A stretch of DNA of 21,552 bases from SVTX01 sp045542075 (GCA_045542075.1 JAZQKI010000032.1:1-21552); one strand, 5' to 3'. Counted from the first letter of the stretch, positions 1 to 7,920 are shown. A program made the numbers and translations. Notes: a model not told the origin generated them from the letters alone.

Positions 1-120
1 CGTAATGGACGATTTTATTGAGAAGACGAATTAAAATATAAAATACAAAGGGCGTTGCAATTGCAACGCCCTTTGTATTTTATATTTTAATTCGTCTTCT
101 CAATAAAATCGTCCATTACG
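1..120. repeat. Perfect 120-bp palindrome at the window edge
   Basis: Bases 1-60 are the exact reverse complement of 61-120, with the centre between 60 and 61. The right arm holds the last 11 codons and stop of dat plus its downstream sequence; the left arm repeats all of this inverted. The inner portion (about 38-83, stem ending in GGGCGTTGC with an AATT loop) is probably the natural dat terminator. Because the AATT loop is self-complementary, the whole terminator is a perfect palindrome. The extension into coding sequence is most simply an assembly fold-back at a contig end; a true inverted duplication or hairpin end is possible but less likely. Confidence 0.95.
38..83 (-). terminator. Probable intrinsic terminator of dat
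   Basis: Directly after the dat stop codon the minus strand reads into a perfect stem of about 20 bp (A-rich base, then CAAAGGGCGTTGC, loop AATT, and the complement) that ends in T-rich sequence. It lies inside the larger 120-bp palindrome, so its outer boundary cannot be judged from this window. Confidence 0.6.
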
Positions 121-932
121 GCTTTCTGGAGCTTTGAAATCATTTCGGGCTCCTTGCCGCCGACGGGCTTGCCGTCGATGTTGTTGCATATCATACAGAA
201 CGCGCTGGACGAGGTGATAATGACCTCGCGAGCGTTCATAAGCTCGTCAAGCGAGAAGGGAGTCTCGTCAACCTCATATCCGAGGGCGACAGCCGCGTCA
301 AGCAAATGACGGCGCGCGATACCGGGGAGAATGAGATTATCGAGGGGAGCGGTCTGGAGCGCACCCTTGTCGTTGATTATATGTACGTTTGAGTGCGAGC
401 ATTCGGTAACTCTCTCGGGGGAGCGGTAGAGAATAGTTTCGTAAACTCCCGCCTTACTTGCCTGCTGCGCGTACATTACGCTGGGGAGGAGGTTGAGGGT
501 CTTTATATTGCAGTGATAAAATCTTGTGTCGGGAGCGGTTATTGCCTTGATGGGTGTGTATATGTCCTTTATTTTCTGCGCCTTGAGAGAAACCCAGAGG
601 TTAGCCTTCATATCCTCGTCGTAAACGTGATTTCTTATCGCCGTGCCACGGGTTGCCTGCCAATATACGAACTGGTCGGGAGAGTCTACCTTCTTTACAA
701 GATCGCAGAGAATTTCCGCAAGCTCCGCCTTTGTGTAGGGAATCTTGATGTCGAGCATTGACGCCGAGCGGTAAAAACGGTCGATATGCTCGTCAAGCGC
801 GTAAATTTTGTGATTGCGCGCAGGTGTTGCCTCGTAAACGCCGTCACCGAAAAAGTGAACGCGGTCGTTGAAGGGAACTGTCATTTCGTCCAGAGGTCCG
901 AATTTGCCGTTGTAGTAGCCGAGATTTTCCAT
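87..932 (-). CDS. dat: D-amino-acid aminotransferase (class IV, PLP)
   Basis: This is a 281-aa fold-type IV PLP aminotransferase, the usual length of Bacillus-type D-alanine aminotransferase (about 282 aa). Recognisable segments are FGDGVYEA at 28-35, DEHIDRFYRSA at 47-57, QATRGTAIRNH at 92-102, IKTLNLL at 143-149 with the catalytic lysine at 144, VTECSHSNV at 175-183 with the PLP-ring glutamate at 177, and the phosphate-binding ITSSSA near 239-244. The family interconverts D-alanine and D-glutamate with their 2-oxo acids in the cytoplasm, feeding peptidoglycan synthesis. The IK(T/S)LNLL context favours Dat over branched-chain transaminase (IlvE), though substrate range is inference. It stands alone, divergent from dusB, with a clear promoter at 972-1000 and only a weak Shine-Dalgarno (AGAAG). 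Its 3' end lies inside the terminal palindrome. Confidence 0.88.
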   Translation of the reverse strand: MENLGYYNGKFGPLDEMTVPFNDRVHFFGDGVYEATPARNHKIYALDEHIDRFYRSASMLDIKIPYTKAELAEILCDLVKKVDSPDQFVYWQATRGTAIRNHVYDEDMKANLWVSLKAQKIKDIYTPIKAITAPDTRFYHCNIKTLNLLPSVMYAQQASKAGVYETILYRSPERVTECSHSNVHIINDKGALQTAPLDNLILPGIARRHLLDAAVALGYEVDETPFSLDELMNAREVIITSSSAFCMICNNIDGKPVGGKEPEMISKLQKAVMDDFIEKTN

Positions 933-971
933 TTATATCATCTTCTTTCGAGTTTATTTTTATCACTCTAA

Positions 972-1000
972 ATTATATCACCGATGGGGGTAAAAGTCAA
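972..1000 (-). promoter_or_regulatory. Sigma-A promoter of dat
   Basis: On the minus strand, TTGACT (995-1000), a 17-bp spacer and TATAAT (972-977), with a TG one base upstream of the -10 (extended -10). It sits 40-70 bp upstream of the dat ATG and is divergent from the dusB promoter. Confidence 0.85.
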
Positions 1001-1050
1001 CGGATTTGGGCAATATCGTAAAAATTATTTTACGCGAAAACCGAGTTGGA

Positions 1051-1079
1051 TTGACAAGAGGGGAGAATTGTGATATAGT
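1051..1079 (+). promoter_or_regulatory. Sigma-A promoter of the dus gene
   Basis: TTGACA (1051-1056), a 17-bp spacer and TATAGT (1074-1079), with an extended TG at 1071-1072. It lies about 60 bp upstream of the chosen GTG start. Confidence 0.85.
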
Positions 1080-1139
1080 TAAACAAAGGAAATATGGATC
1101 GTATAGCCTTACCCGGTGGGGAAGGCTAAAGGAGTCACC

Positions 1140-2156
1140 GTGGAAATAAAACTTGGAAATACAGAACTCAAACACGGCCTTATGCTCGCGCCTATGGCAG
1201 GCGTGACCGACAAGGCGTTTCGTAAAATATGTCGCGAGTGCGGAGCGGAATTTACCGTCAGCGAGATGCTCTCGGCAAAGGCGCTCTGCTACGAGCAGTT
1301 GAGCAAAAAAGAGGGCTTTGAGTCAAAGACCGCGCCCCTTGCCGCGCTTGGTACAGACGAGCATCCTGCGGCGGTACAGATATTCGGCAGCGAGCCGTCA
1401 TTTATGGCGGAGGCGGCGGCAAGACTTGAGAGCATGGACTACAAGGGCTGCACCTCACAGATAAGACCTGCGGCGATAGACATAAATATGGGTTGTCCCG
1501 TGCATAAGATAGTATCAAACGGCGAGGGAAGCGCGCTGATGAAAAGCCCCAAGCTCGCCGCGGACATAGTGCGCGCGGTCAAGGGCGCTTTGCGTGAAAT
1601 ACCCGTCACGGTCAAAATCCGCGCGGGCTTTTCAAACGACAACAAAAACGCCGTGGAGATGGCGCAGATGCTTGAGGACGCGGGCGCGTCGCTTATCTGC
1701 GTTCACGCGCGTACACGCGAGCAGATGTACAAGCCCGGCATTGACCTTGGAATAATTGCGGGCGTTAAGGAGGCGGTCAGGATACCCGTTGTTGGCAACG
1801 GAGATATATACTGCGCCGATGACGCGCTTAATATGATAAGGCAGACAGGCTGTGACGGAGTTATGATAGCCCGAGGCGCTCAGGGAAATCCGTGGATATT
1901 CTCGGAAATATCAGCCGCGCTTGAGGGCAGAGAATATATTTATCCCACTCTTGAGGACAAAATAGATACCGTTATACGTCAGCTTGAAATAATGGTGGAC
2001 GAAAAGGGAGAACGCACCGCCGCCGCGGAGGCGAAAAAGCATATTGCCTGGTATATCAAGGGCGTGCGGGACGCGGCAAATCTGCGCGACAGGGTAATGA
2101 AGAGCGAGAGCGTCGAGGAGCTTGGGGACATTCTTTTGCAGCTGAAAAATAAATGA
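1140..2156 (+). CDS. dusB: tRNA-dihydrouridine synthase (DusB family)
   Basis: This FMN-dependent enzyme of the Dus family reduces specific uridines in tRNA D-loops using NADPH. From the GTG at 1140 it is 338 aa. Seen in order are LAPMAGVTDKAFR (N-terminal FMN site), SEM, QIFGSEP, IDINMGCPVHK with the catalytic cysteine at about 119, VKIRAGF (lysine near 159), CVHARTREQMY (histidine near 189), VVGNGDI and MIARGAQGNPW, which are the usual TIM-barrel flavin-binding segments. A longer reading from a GTG at 1116 exists, but AAGGAG at 1129-1134 is placed 5 nt before 1140, so 1140 is preferred. About nine extra residues (KGCTSQIRP) precede IDINMGC compared with what I expect of the family. Subfamily assignment to DusB rests on overall pattern. 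Confidence 0.88.
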   Translation: MEIKLGNTELKHGLMLAPMAGVTDKAFRKICRECGAEFTVSEMLSAKALCYEQLSKKEGFESKTAPLAALGTDEHPAAVQIFGSEPSFMAEAAARLESMDYKGCTSQIRPAAIDINMGCPVHKIVSNGEGSALMKSPKLAADIVRAVKGALREIPVTVKIRAGFSNDNKNAVEMAQMLEDAGASLICVHARTREQMYKPGIDLGIIAGVKEAVRIPVVGNGDIYCADDALNMIRQTGCDGVMIARGAQGNPWIFSEISAALEGREYIYPTLEDKIDTVIRQLEIMVDEKGERTAAAEAKKHIAWYIKGVRDAANLRDRVMKSESVEELGDILLQLKNK

Positions 2157-2176
2157 ACTATAATTTGGCAAAATGA

Positions 2177-2205
2177 TTGACATTTACCCGAGGATAAACT
2201 ATAAT
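2177..2205 (+). promoter_or_regulatory. Full-consensus sigma-A promoter of pyk
   Basis: TTGACA (2177-2182), a 17-bp spacer and TATAAT (2200-2205): a perfect match to the consensus, starting only about 20 bp after the dus stop codon and with no terminator between. This fits strong expression of a glycolytic gene. Confidence 0.92.
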
Positions 2206-2264
2206 ATATATGGACGTTACCTAACTTGGCTATTATATAAAAGATGTATCAGAAAGGATATATT

Positions 2265-3677
2265 ATGCGTAAAACTAAGATCGTTTGTACACTTGGACCG
2301 GCAAGTGAGACGAAGGAGGTCATAACCGGACTTTGCAAGGCGGGAATGAACGTGGCGAGATTCAACTTTTCGCACGGAACTCACGATGACCATAAAAGAC
2401 GTCTCGACGTCGTAAAGGAGGTCAGAGACGAGCTTCAGCTTCCTATTGCGGTAATGCTTGACACAAAGGGCCCCGAATACCGCATCAAGACCTTTGAGGA
2501 CGGCAAGGTCACACTTTGCGATGGAGATAAATTCACATTCACCACCGAGGATATTATCGGCAACAATGAACGGGTTTCCGTCAGCTATTCAAGGCTTACC
2601 GAGGAGCTTGAGGTGGGTGACACCATACTTCTCAACAACGGCTTGCTGTGCTTTTCTGTGGACAAAGTAGATGGCTCGGATATTGAATGTACAGTCACTT
2701 GCGGAGGCGTGCTTTCAGATCGCAAGAGCATGAGCTTTCCCGGTAAGGTTATGAAGCAGCCCTATCTTTCCGAGCAGGACAAGAAGGATATCAAATGGGG
2801 AGTGGAGCATTCTGTTGATTATATCGCTTGCTCATTCGTTTCCTGCAAGCAGGACCTCATTGACGTACGCAATTATATGAGCGAGCTCGGCGCAGAGGAT
2901 ATCGAATTGATCGCCAAGATCGAAAATCAGTCGGGCGTGGATAATATTGAGGAGATATGTCAGTATTGCGACGGTATTATGGTAGCGCGCGGAGATATGG
3001 GAGTTGAAATTCCCTTTGAGCATCTTCCCGCAATACAGAAAAAGCTCATCACTAAATGCCGTATGCTCGGCAAGCGAGTTATCACCGCGACCGAAATGCT
3101 TGAATCCATGATAAATAATTCCCGTCCTACCAGAGCGGAGATCTCGGATATTGCCAACGCCGTATATGACGGCACGAGTGCTATTATGCTCTCGGGAGAG
3201 ACGGCGGCAGGTAAGTATCCCATACAGGCAGTTGAAACCATGGCGAAGATCGCAAGAACAACGGAAGGGAATATAGACTATAAAAAGAGATTTCACGAGG
3301 CTGATTTCCAGATCCGCAATATGACCGACGCGGTTTCTCACTCCACCTGCGGTATGGCGATAGACATTAACGCAAAGGCAATAGTTGCTTGCTCGCTTTC
3401 GGGAATGACCGCGAGAATGGTATCCCGTTTCCGTGCGCCGGTGCAGATAATCGGTCTTACAACAAATGAAAAAACCTGGAGAAAGCTGGCTCTGTCATGG
3501 GGAGTAACTCCTGCTATGTGCGAGCAGTTTACATCGACCGACGTACTGTTCTATACCGCAAAGAAAATTGCCGCGAAGGAGCTTGGTCTTGCTAAGCGTG
3601 ACCGCATCGTTATCACAGGCGGCGATACAACAGGTCACTCGGGAAATACAAATCTTATCAAAATTGACGAAATATAA
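2265..3677 (+). CDS. pyk: Pyruvate kinase
   Basis: It converts phosphoenolpyruvate and ADP to pyruvate and ATP, the last step of glycolysis. The 470-aa length fits the short form without the C-terminal PEP-utiliser domain found in Bacillus enzymes. From the ATG at 2265: ARFNFSHG at 31-38, LDTKGPE at 65-71, IAKIEN at 216-221 with catalytic Lys218, Mg2+ ligands Glu220 and Asp244 in ARGDMGVEIP, and TATEMLESM with NNSRPTRAE around 274-292. The glutamate of KGPE (71) is the residue associated with K+-dependent enzymes; K+-independent ones carry lysine there. ATEM replaces the more usual ATQM. The start at 2265 is preferred over the in-frame ATG at 2244 because AGAAAGGA ends 8 nt upstream of it. 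It has its own promoter and terminator. Confidence 0.97.
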   Translation: MRKTKIVCTLGPASETKEVITGLCKAGMNVARFNFSHGTHDDHKRRLDVVKEVRDELQLPIAVMLDTKGPEYRIKTFEDGKVTLCDGDKFTFTTEDIIGNNERVSVSYSRLTEELEVGDTILLNNGLLCFSVDKVDGSDIECTVTCGGVLSDRKSMSFPGKVMKQPYLSEQDKKDIKWGVEHSVDYIACSFVSCKQDLIDVRNYMSELGAEDIELIAKIENQSGVDNIEEICQYCDGIMVARGDMGVEIPFEHLPAIQKKLITKCRMLGKRVITATEMLESMINNSRPTRAEISDIANAVYDGTSAIMLSGETAAGKYPIQAVETMAKIARTTEGNIDYKKRFHEADFQIRNMTDAVSHSTCGMAIDINAKAIVACSLSGMTARMVSRFRAPVQIIGLTTNEKTWRKLALSWGVTPAMCEQFTSTDVLFYTAKKIAAKELGLAKRDRIVITGGDTTGHSGNTNLIKIDEI

Positions 3678-3681
3678 AGAG

Positions 3682-3718
3682 AAAAGGCATAACAGATGTT
3701 ATGCCTTTTCATTTTTTG
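3682..3718 (+). terminator. Terminator of pyk, shared with the convergent lipoprotein gene
   Basis: A perfect 12-bp stem (AAAAGGCATAAC, 3682-3693; complement 3698-3709) with an AGAT loop, followed by CATTTTTT. On the minus strand it is followed by TTTTCTCTTT, so it can also serve the convergent gene that ends at 3726. Confidence 0.9.
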
Positions 3719-3725
3719 TTGATTT

Positions 3726-5549
3726 TTATTTGGTGTATTCTTTATGAACACCGCAGTCGTTTATAAAATGATCGTTGTCAGGTGTGACAGTGCCGATGCT
3801 CTCCACGTCACCGAACACCGAAATATACGCGTAAAGACCGGATTCGGCATCGTAAATGTAGTAGCCGTCGTGAAGCTCTGACGGATAATCGCATGCTATC
3901 TCATAAGCGACTTCTTCCGCTCTGAGCTGCATTCTTGCGTAATCCTCAGCCAGGGTGTCAGCGTCAAGTCCGTCGGGAAGGGTAATGGATTTGTCATAGT
4001 CAAGATCAAGCTTGCCGGAGATATTGGCTTTAACGTCCTCGTCCTTTGCTACAATAAAGTAAATGTCTATCAGCTTTTCGGACTCAACCGTTGCGTAGCC
4101 GTAAATATCAATGGCACTGCTGAAGTCCGAAAGCTCGGGGGCATCCTCAAATATACTCATATCGGAGGATTTTTCGGACTCATAGGTATTATCGTCGTAG
4201 GTGTAATAATACATTGATTTTCCTGTGACGGCGCAATCTATATCCGCGGATATTACTTCCTCGCCAACGTCATCAATTTTTGACAGGTCGATTATGAAGG
4301 ACGAGTCAACATCAACGTCGCCGATACAGGTAACGTATTCGTACCCGCCGTCCTTGAGATCGTAGTACTCCGTGGCAAGAGAGACGTTTCTCATTTCCAT
4401 ATCCGCATCCACAGACAAGCCGCAGACCTCTTTGTTTTCAAATATCAGATCAGTCGAGACCTCACCCTTGATTATCATTGTGTCGTCCTCAACGCCGTCG
4501 ATCTGAATATCCGTCTTGAGAGACATGCCCGAGAGCAGACCGTTATTATAGGAATATTTATATCTCAGGTAACCGCTTACAGACATAGCCTCAGTCTCTA
4601 TATCAAGTGAGGTTTTAACAGAGGAGAGGAACATAGCGTCATCCGTAAGCCAGATCTCAACCTCGCCCTCTAACTTTTCATTGATATATCTGTCCTCCTC
4701 AAGCTCTGCGCTGTAGGGAACGGCAATGTTATCACCGTCTATTTCGGACAGCTTTTCGGTGTTGATATCAAAACCGACCTTAATTCCCGTGATATTCTCG
4801 CCGACTACCGCAAAGCCTATCTCAATGCCGAGAGCATCAATAATTTTTGTTATCTGATCAAGAGCCTCGTTGAATTCTTCCTCGGTAGGCACCTGTTCTC
4901 CCTCGATCTCGGAAAGCTCTGCCAAAAGCTCGAGTACTGATCTTGCAACATCCTCATAATACTTGTCGGGAATTATGTACCATTCGCCGTCAAGCTCTAT
5001 ATCATCTTCATCAATTTCAGGGAAGGAGAAGCCTTTGATAAGATCAAGAGCCTCCTTTGAAAGGCCGAGAGCATCCTCAAGGCTCTGGTCCCCGGAGGGG
5101 ATCTCGATATCCGACGGCATCATCTCCTCGGACTTTATCCAATAGCCCTCGCTGTAAGGATATCCTGTGAGGGTGGTGAGAGAGAGATTTTTATCCAGGA
5201 CCGCGTAATAGCTCCTTTCGGGAAGCGTTGCTTCAATTACACCGTCATTCATAGATAGGAAAAGCATAGAGTCTATCCATTGAGCATCAACGTCAAGCTC
5301 GCCGTAAAAGGAAATGCCCGCTATCTCATCGTAGAGCGCAGTGAGGTCAGGCGACATCTCCTCGCTCTCAATTTTTTCAAAAATATCACCGATAGATCCG
5401 TCGGACAGTATATCGGAAATAACCTTTTTGTCGCTGTCGGGATCCGAGTTTACCTCAGGCTCATTGTCCTTTGGCGTACAGGATACAAGAAAGCATGAAA
5501 GACATAGAATAAGCGTCAATAAAGCAGCTATCAGGTGTTTGATCTTCAT
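3726..5549 (-). CDS. Large acidic lipoprotein of unknown function
   Basis: I do not recognise the family. The 607-aa product begins with a lipoprotein signal peptide: basic MKIKH, a hydrophobic stretch at about 6-20, and lipobox LVSC with the modified cysteine at 24. It should therefore be anchored to the outer face of the membrane. The mature part starts with an acidic Ser/Asp/Pro-rich linker and is strongly acidic throughout. Long runs of alternating hydrophobic and polar residues with repeated gly/asp turns suggest extended beta-sheet, and a helical Glu-rich part lies near 200-240. It has no catalytic motif or LPXTG. A promoter (5614-5642) and AAGGAGG 8 nt before the ATG support the start. 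It is convergent with pyk and downstream of murE, in its own transcription unit. Confidence 0.8.
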   Translation of the reverse strand: MKIKHLIAALLTLILCLSCFLVSCTPKDNEPEVNSDPDSDKKVISDILSDGSIGDIFEKIESEEMSPDLTALYDEIAGISFYGELDVDAQWIDSMLFLSMNDGVIEATLPERSYYAVLDKNLSLTTLTGYPYSEGYWIKSEEMMPSDIEIPSGDQSLEDALGLSKEALDLIKGFSFPEIDEDDIELDGEWYIIPDKYYEDVARSVLELLAELSEIEGEQVPTEEEFNEALDQITKIIDALGIEIGFAVVGENITGIKVGFDINTEKLSEIDGDNIAVPYSAELEEDRYINEKLEGEVEIWLTDDAMFLSSVKTSLDIETEAMSVSGYLRYKYSYNNGLLSGMSLKTDIQIDGVEDDTMIIKGEVSTDLIFENKEVCGLSVDADMEMRNVSLATEYYDLKDGGYEYVTCIGDVDVDSSFIIDLSKIDDVGEEVISADIDCAVTGKSMYYYTYDDNTYESEKSSDMSIFEDAPELSDFSSAIDIYGYATVESEKLIDIYFIVAKDEDVKANISGKLDLDYDKSITLPDGLDADTLAEDYARMQLRAEEVAYEIACDYPSELHDGYYIYDAESGLYAYISVFGDVESIGTVTPDNDHFINDCGVHKEYTK

Positions 5550-5581
5550 AAAAAATTCCTCCTTGTGACTTTATTATACCG

Positions 5582-5599
5582 CAGTCCGAAAATGGACTG
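5582..5599 (-). promoter_or_regulatory. Small hairpin in the lipoprotein gene leader
   Basis: CAGTCC (5582-5587) and GGACTG (5594-5599) form a perfect 6-bp inverted repeat with a 6-nt loop. It lies between the predicted transcription start (about 5607) and the ribosome binding site. It could be an operator or an RNA hairpin; function is unknown. Confidence 0.4.
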
Positions 5600-5613
5600 T
5601 AGATTACAGTAAT

Positions 5614-5642
5614 ATTATATATTATTTTATTGCTTCAGTCAA
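5614..5642 (-). promoter_or_regulatory. Sigma-A promoter of the lipoprotein gene
   Basis: On the minus strand, TTGACT (5637-5642), a 17-bp spacer and TATAAT (5614-5619). A second TATAAT-like box at 5573-5578 has no good -35 and is not preferred. Confidence 0.82.
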
Positions 5643-5667
5643 TGATTTTAATTTGACAAAAGACGAC

Positions 5668-7176
5668 TTACAGATTAAATTTCGAGAAGCTCTTTTTCTC
5701 GGTATCAAGTAATATCTGCTTTTCGTTGAAGGGGATCTTGTTTCCTCGGACAAGCTGATAATCCTCGTGTCCCTTGCCTGCAAGCAGAACGAAATCCCCC
5801 CCCTCGGCGATATCCGCGGCAAATCTTATTGCCTCGGCGCGATCCTCAAATTTATAAACAGGCCCTTCAAAGCCTGAAAGATGTGAGCATATCTCGTCAA
5901 TTATGTTCATGGGTGACTCGCTTGCGGGGTTGTCCGACGTGACAATAATAATATCAGCGTTTTTCTTTGCCGCCTCGGCAAGCTCCACACGTCTGCCAAA
6001 GGTTCGTCCGCCAACGCTTCCGAACATACAGATTATCCTGTGCGGCTTGTATTCACGCAGAGCGCAAAGCACGGACGACAGGCTTGCGCCGTTGTGCGCG
6101 TAGTCAATGACGAAAAGTGTATTGGGCTTTGACATCAGGGTGACTGTCTCGCACCTGCCCTTTATTATAAGTGTCTTAAGCGAGTTCGTGATAAACTCAC
6201 CGTCAATGCCAAGCAACAGACACACAGCAACAGTCTGAAGCGCGTTTTCCGCGCTGTACGTTCCGGGGGAGGGCAGGAAGATCTCCTCGCCCTCAAAGCC
6301 GAGTCCGTGGCAGGAGAATTTTATGCCGAGCGACGTGCCGAGACGTGTCTGCTTTATATTTTTTGCGTTTATGTCTGCTTCTGGATTTCCGTGTGCTGAA
6401 ATTTTGAGCATAGACGAGCGGTCTGCCGACGAGGTTATGTACTCTGCATAGGGAGAGTCGATATTTACCACGGTGTTTTGAGTTTCGTAATTATCGAAAA
6501 GGGATTTTTTGCAATCTCTGTAATGCTCAAAGGAGGGATGCTCCACGCCGCCGATATGGTCGAGGTAGAGGTTGGTAAACACGCAGGTGTGAAAGCTCAG
6601 CCCGTCGATACGCTTCTGCCAGAGCGCCTGGGAGGAAACCTCAAGAATTACGTATTCCACGCCCGAATTTGCCATATCACGCAAAATGCGTTGAAGCTCA
6701 AGCACGTCGGGAGTGGTGTTTGCGGTGTTCTCGGTGAGATTTCCGTAAATCACGCCGTTTGTTCCTATATATCCCATCTTCAGACCGTATTTGGAGCCGA
6801 TGTCATATATTGAAAGCGCGAGAGTAGTCTTGCCCTTCGTGCCTGTGATACCGACTATAGCAAGCTCGCGCGCGGGGTAATCGTAAAACTTTTGCGAAAG
6901 CTCGGAGAGAGCCCTTGAGGTGTCGTCAACAATACATACGAGCGCGTCATCGGGAAGAGAAAGCGGTCTTTCCGCAATAAATACGCGGGCTCCGTTGGCG
7001 TATGCCGCGGGGGCATAGCCGTGTCCGTCCGAGACTGCACCGCTTTTGCACACGAAAACAGACCCAACTACCGCGCGCCTTGAATCGTGACAAAGACAAA
7101 GCACGTCAATATTTGGGAAGGTGTCTGAGGAATATTTATTTATTTTGATACTCGAAAGTAATTCCTTAAGTCTCAT
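5668..7176 (-). CDS. murE: UDP-N-acetylmuramyl-tripeptide synthetase (MurE)
   Basis: A Mur ligase that adds the third amino acid to UDP-MurNAc-L-Ala-D-Glu in cytoplasmic peptidoglycan synthesis, using ATP. Its 502 aa match the family. The N-terminal uridine-binding domain has DSR at 31-33. The central ATPase has GITGTKGKTT at 109-118, LEVSSQAL at 178-185 and HYRDCKKSLF with the probable carbamylated lysine at 223. The C-terminal domain has DYAHNGASL at 358-366 and LLAGKGHEDYQ at 464-474. The third-residue selectivity motif reads DNPA at 415-418 instead of the DNPR of meso-diaminopimelate enzymes. That resembles lysine-adding enzymes such as that of S. aureus, so the added amino acid may not be meso-DAP; this is inference. 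AGAGG lies 7 nt before the ATG. The gene stands alone rather than in a division/cell-wall cluster. Confidence 0.92.
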   Translation of the reverse strand: MRLKELLSSIKINKYSSDTFPNIDVLCLCHDSRRAVVGSVFVCKSGAVSDGHGYAPAAYANGARVFIAERPLSLPDDALVCIVDDTSRALSELSQKFYDYPARELAIVGITGTKGKTTLALSIYDIGSKYGLKMGYIGTNGVIYGNLTENTANTTPDVLELQRILRDMANSGVEYVILEVSSQALWQKRIDGLSFHTCVFTNLYLDHIGGVEHPSFEHYRDCKKSLFDNYETQNTVVNIDSPYAEYITSSADRSSMLKISAHGNPEADINAKNIKQTRLGTSLGIKFSCHGLGFEGEEIFLPSPGTYSAENALQTVAVCLLLGIDGEFITNSLKTLIIKGRCETVTLMSKPNTLFVIDYAHNGASLSSVLCALREYKPHRIICMFGSVGGRTFGRRVELAEAAKKNADIIIVTSDNPASESPMNIIDEICSHLSGFEGPVYKFEDRAEAIRFAADIAEGGDFVLLAGKGHEDYQLVRGNKIPFNEKQILLDTEKKSFSKFNL

Positions 7177-7204
7177 TATAAACCTCTGCTCTCGTTATAA
7201 GACC

Positions 7205-7233
7205 ATTATACCACAAATTTTGTCGATTGTCTC
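7205..7233 (-). promoter_or_regulatory. Promoter of murE
   Basis: On the minus strand, GAGACA (7228-7233, 4 of 6 consensus), a 17-bp spacer and TATAAT (7205-7210) with an extended TG one base upstream. Confidence 0.72.
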
Positions 7234-7251
7234 TATTATTTTGAAAATATG

Positions 7252-7280
7252 TTGATTTTGACGAAAAAATAGTTTATAAT
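7252..7280 (+). promoter_or_regulatory. Promoter of the acetyltransferase gene
   Basis: TTGATT (7252-7257), a 17-bp spacer and TATAAT (7275-7280), 34 bp upstream of the ATG. It is back to back with the murE promoter, which begins 19 bp to the left. Confidence 0.78.
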
Positions 7281-7313
7281 GATGTTAAATACAACACCGA
7301 AAAGAGCAAAAAA

Positions 7314-7895
7314 ATGAAAAAGAACAGATTTGCAAAGATATCATCAAAGCTTCCTACGATAGAATGTGACAGAATAATTCTGCGAAAAATGCTTTTTGAG
7401 GACGCAGAGGATATGTACGAGTATTCCTCAAATCCCGACGTGCCCAAATACCTTACCTGGTATCCGCACCCCGATATTGAATATACAAAGGCGTACCTTC
7501 GCTACGTCTCGCAAAGATACCGCACGGGCGACTGTATAGACTGGGCGATAGTTGACAAGGCGAGCGGTAAAATGATAGGTACTTGCGGATTTGCAAAGAT
7601 AGACTATCAGAACGACTCCGCCGAGATAGGCTACGTACTGAATCCAAAATTTCAGCGCATGGGAATAGCGGCAGAGGCGGCGCGGGCGGTGATAGCCTTT
7701 GGCTTTGACGTTATGGGGCTTGAACGTATCGAAGCCCGATATATGATAGAGAACACCCCCTCGCGCAAGGTCATGGAAAAATGCAATATGACATTTGAGG
7801 GAATCCGCCGCAGCGGCGCAAAGGTCAAGGACGCTTACCGCGACCTCGGTATTTGCGCGATAGTGAGAGCAGACTATGAAAAAACAGACGCGTGA
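7314..7895 (+). CDS. GNAT acetyltransferase, RimJ/RimL type
   Basis: This 193-aa protein is a typical member of the RimJ/RimL-like branch of GNAT enzymes, which transfer acetyl from acetyl-CoA to amines such as protein N-termini. Visible landmarks are the N-terminal TIECDRIILRKMLFEDAED (strand plus 'L-R-x-x-x-x-D-A' start), IGTCGFAKID (strand 4), EIGYVLNPKFQRMGIAAEAA (the acetyl-CoA loop as QRMGIA), and IEARYMIENTPSRKVMEKCNM, in which the N-x-x-S-x-x-V-x-E-K pattern is characteristic. The substrate cannot be told from sequence. Its own promoter precedes it and the Shine-Dalgarno is weak (AAAAGAG). The final codons and stop lie inside the terminator hairpin, so this is a compact single-gene unit. 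Neighbouring genes do not suggest a shared pathway. Confidence 0.9.
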   Translation: MKKNRFAKISSKLPTIECDRIILRKMLFEDAEDMYEYSSNPDVPKYLTWYPHPDIEYTKAYLRYVSQRYRTGDCIDWAIVDKASGKMIGTCGFAKIDYQNDSAEIGYVLNPKFQRMGIAAEAARAVIAFGFDVMGLERIEARYMIENTPSRKVMEKCNMTFEGIRRSGAKVKDAYRDLGICAIVRADYEKTDA

Positions 7896-7911
7896 GCGTC
7901 TGTTTTTTTTT
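7881..7911 (+). terminator. Terminator overlapping the end of the acetyltransferase gene
   Basis: An 11-bp perfect stem (AAAACAGACGC, 7881-7891; complement 7896-7906) with loop GTGA and then a T tract. The TGA stop codon (7893-7895) is in the hairpin loop. Confidence 0.92.
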
Positions 7912-7920
7912 GTTTTTCCA

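Noticed and set aside
1..120. Hairpin telomere of a linear replicon
   Set aside because: Coding sequence is duplicated in both arms and no telomere resolvase or plasmid genes are present; a fold-back in assembly is simpler.
1116..1139. Upstream GTG start for the dus gene
   Set aside because: No Shine-Dalgarno at proper distance, while AAGGAG is correctly placed for the GTG at 1140.
7258..7280. TTGACG as -35 for the acetyltransferase gene
   Set aside because: Spacer to the -10 would be only 11 bp; TTGATT at 7252 gives 17 bp.
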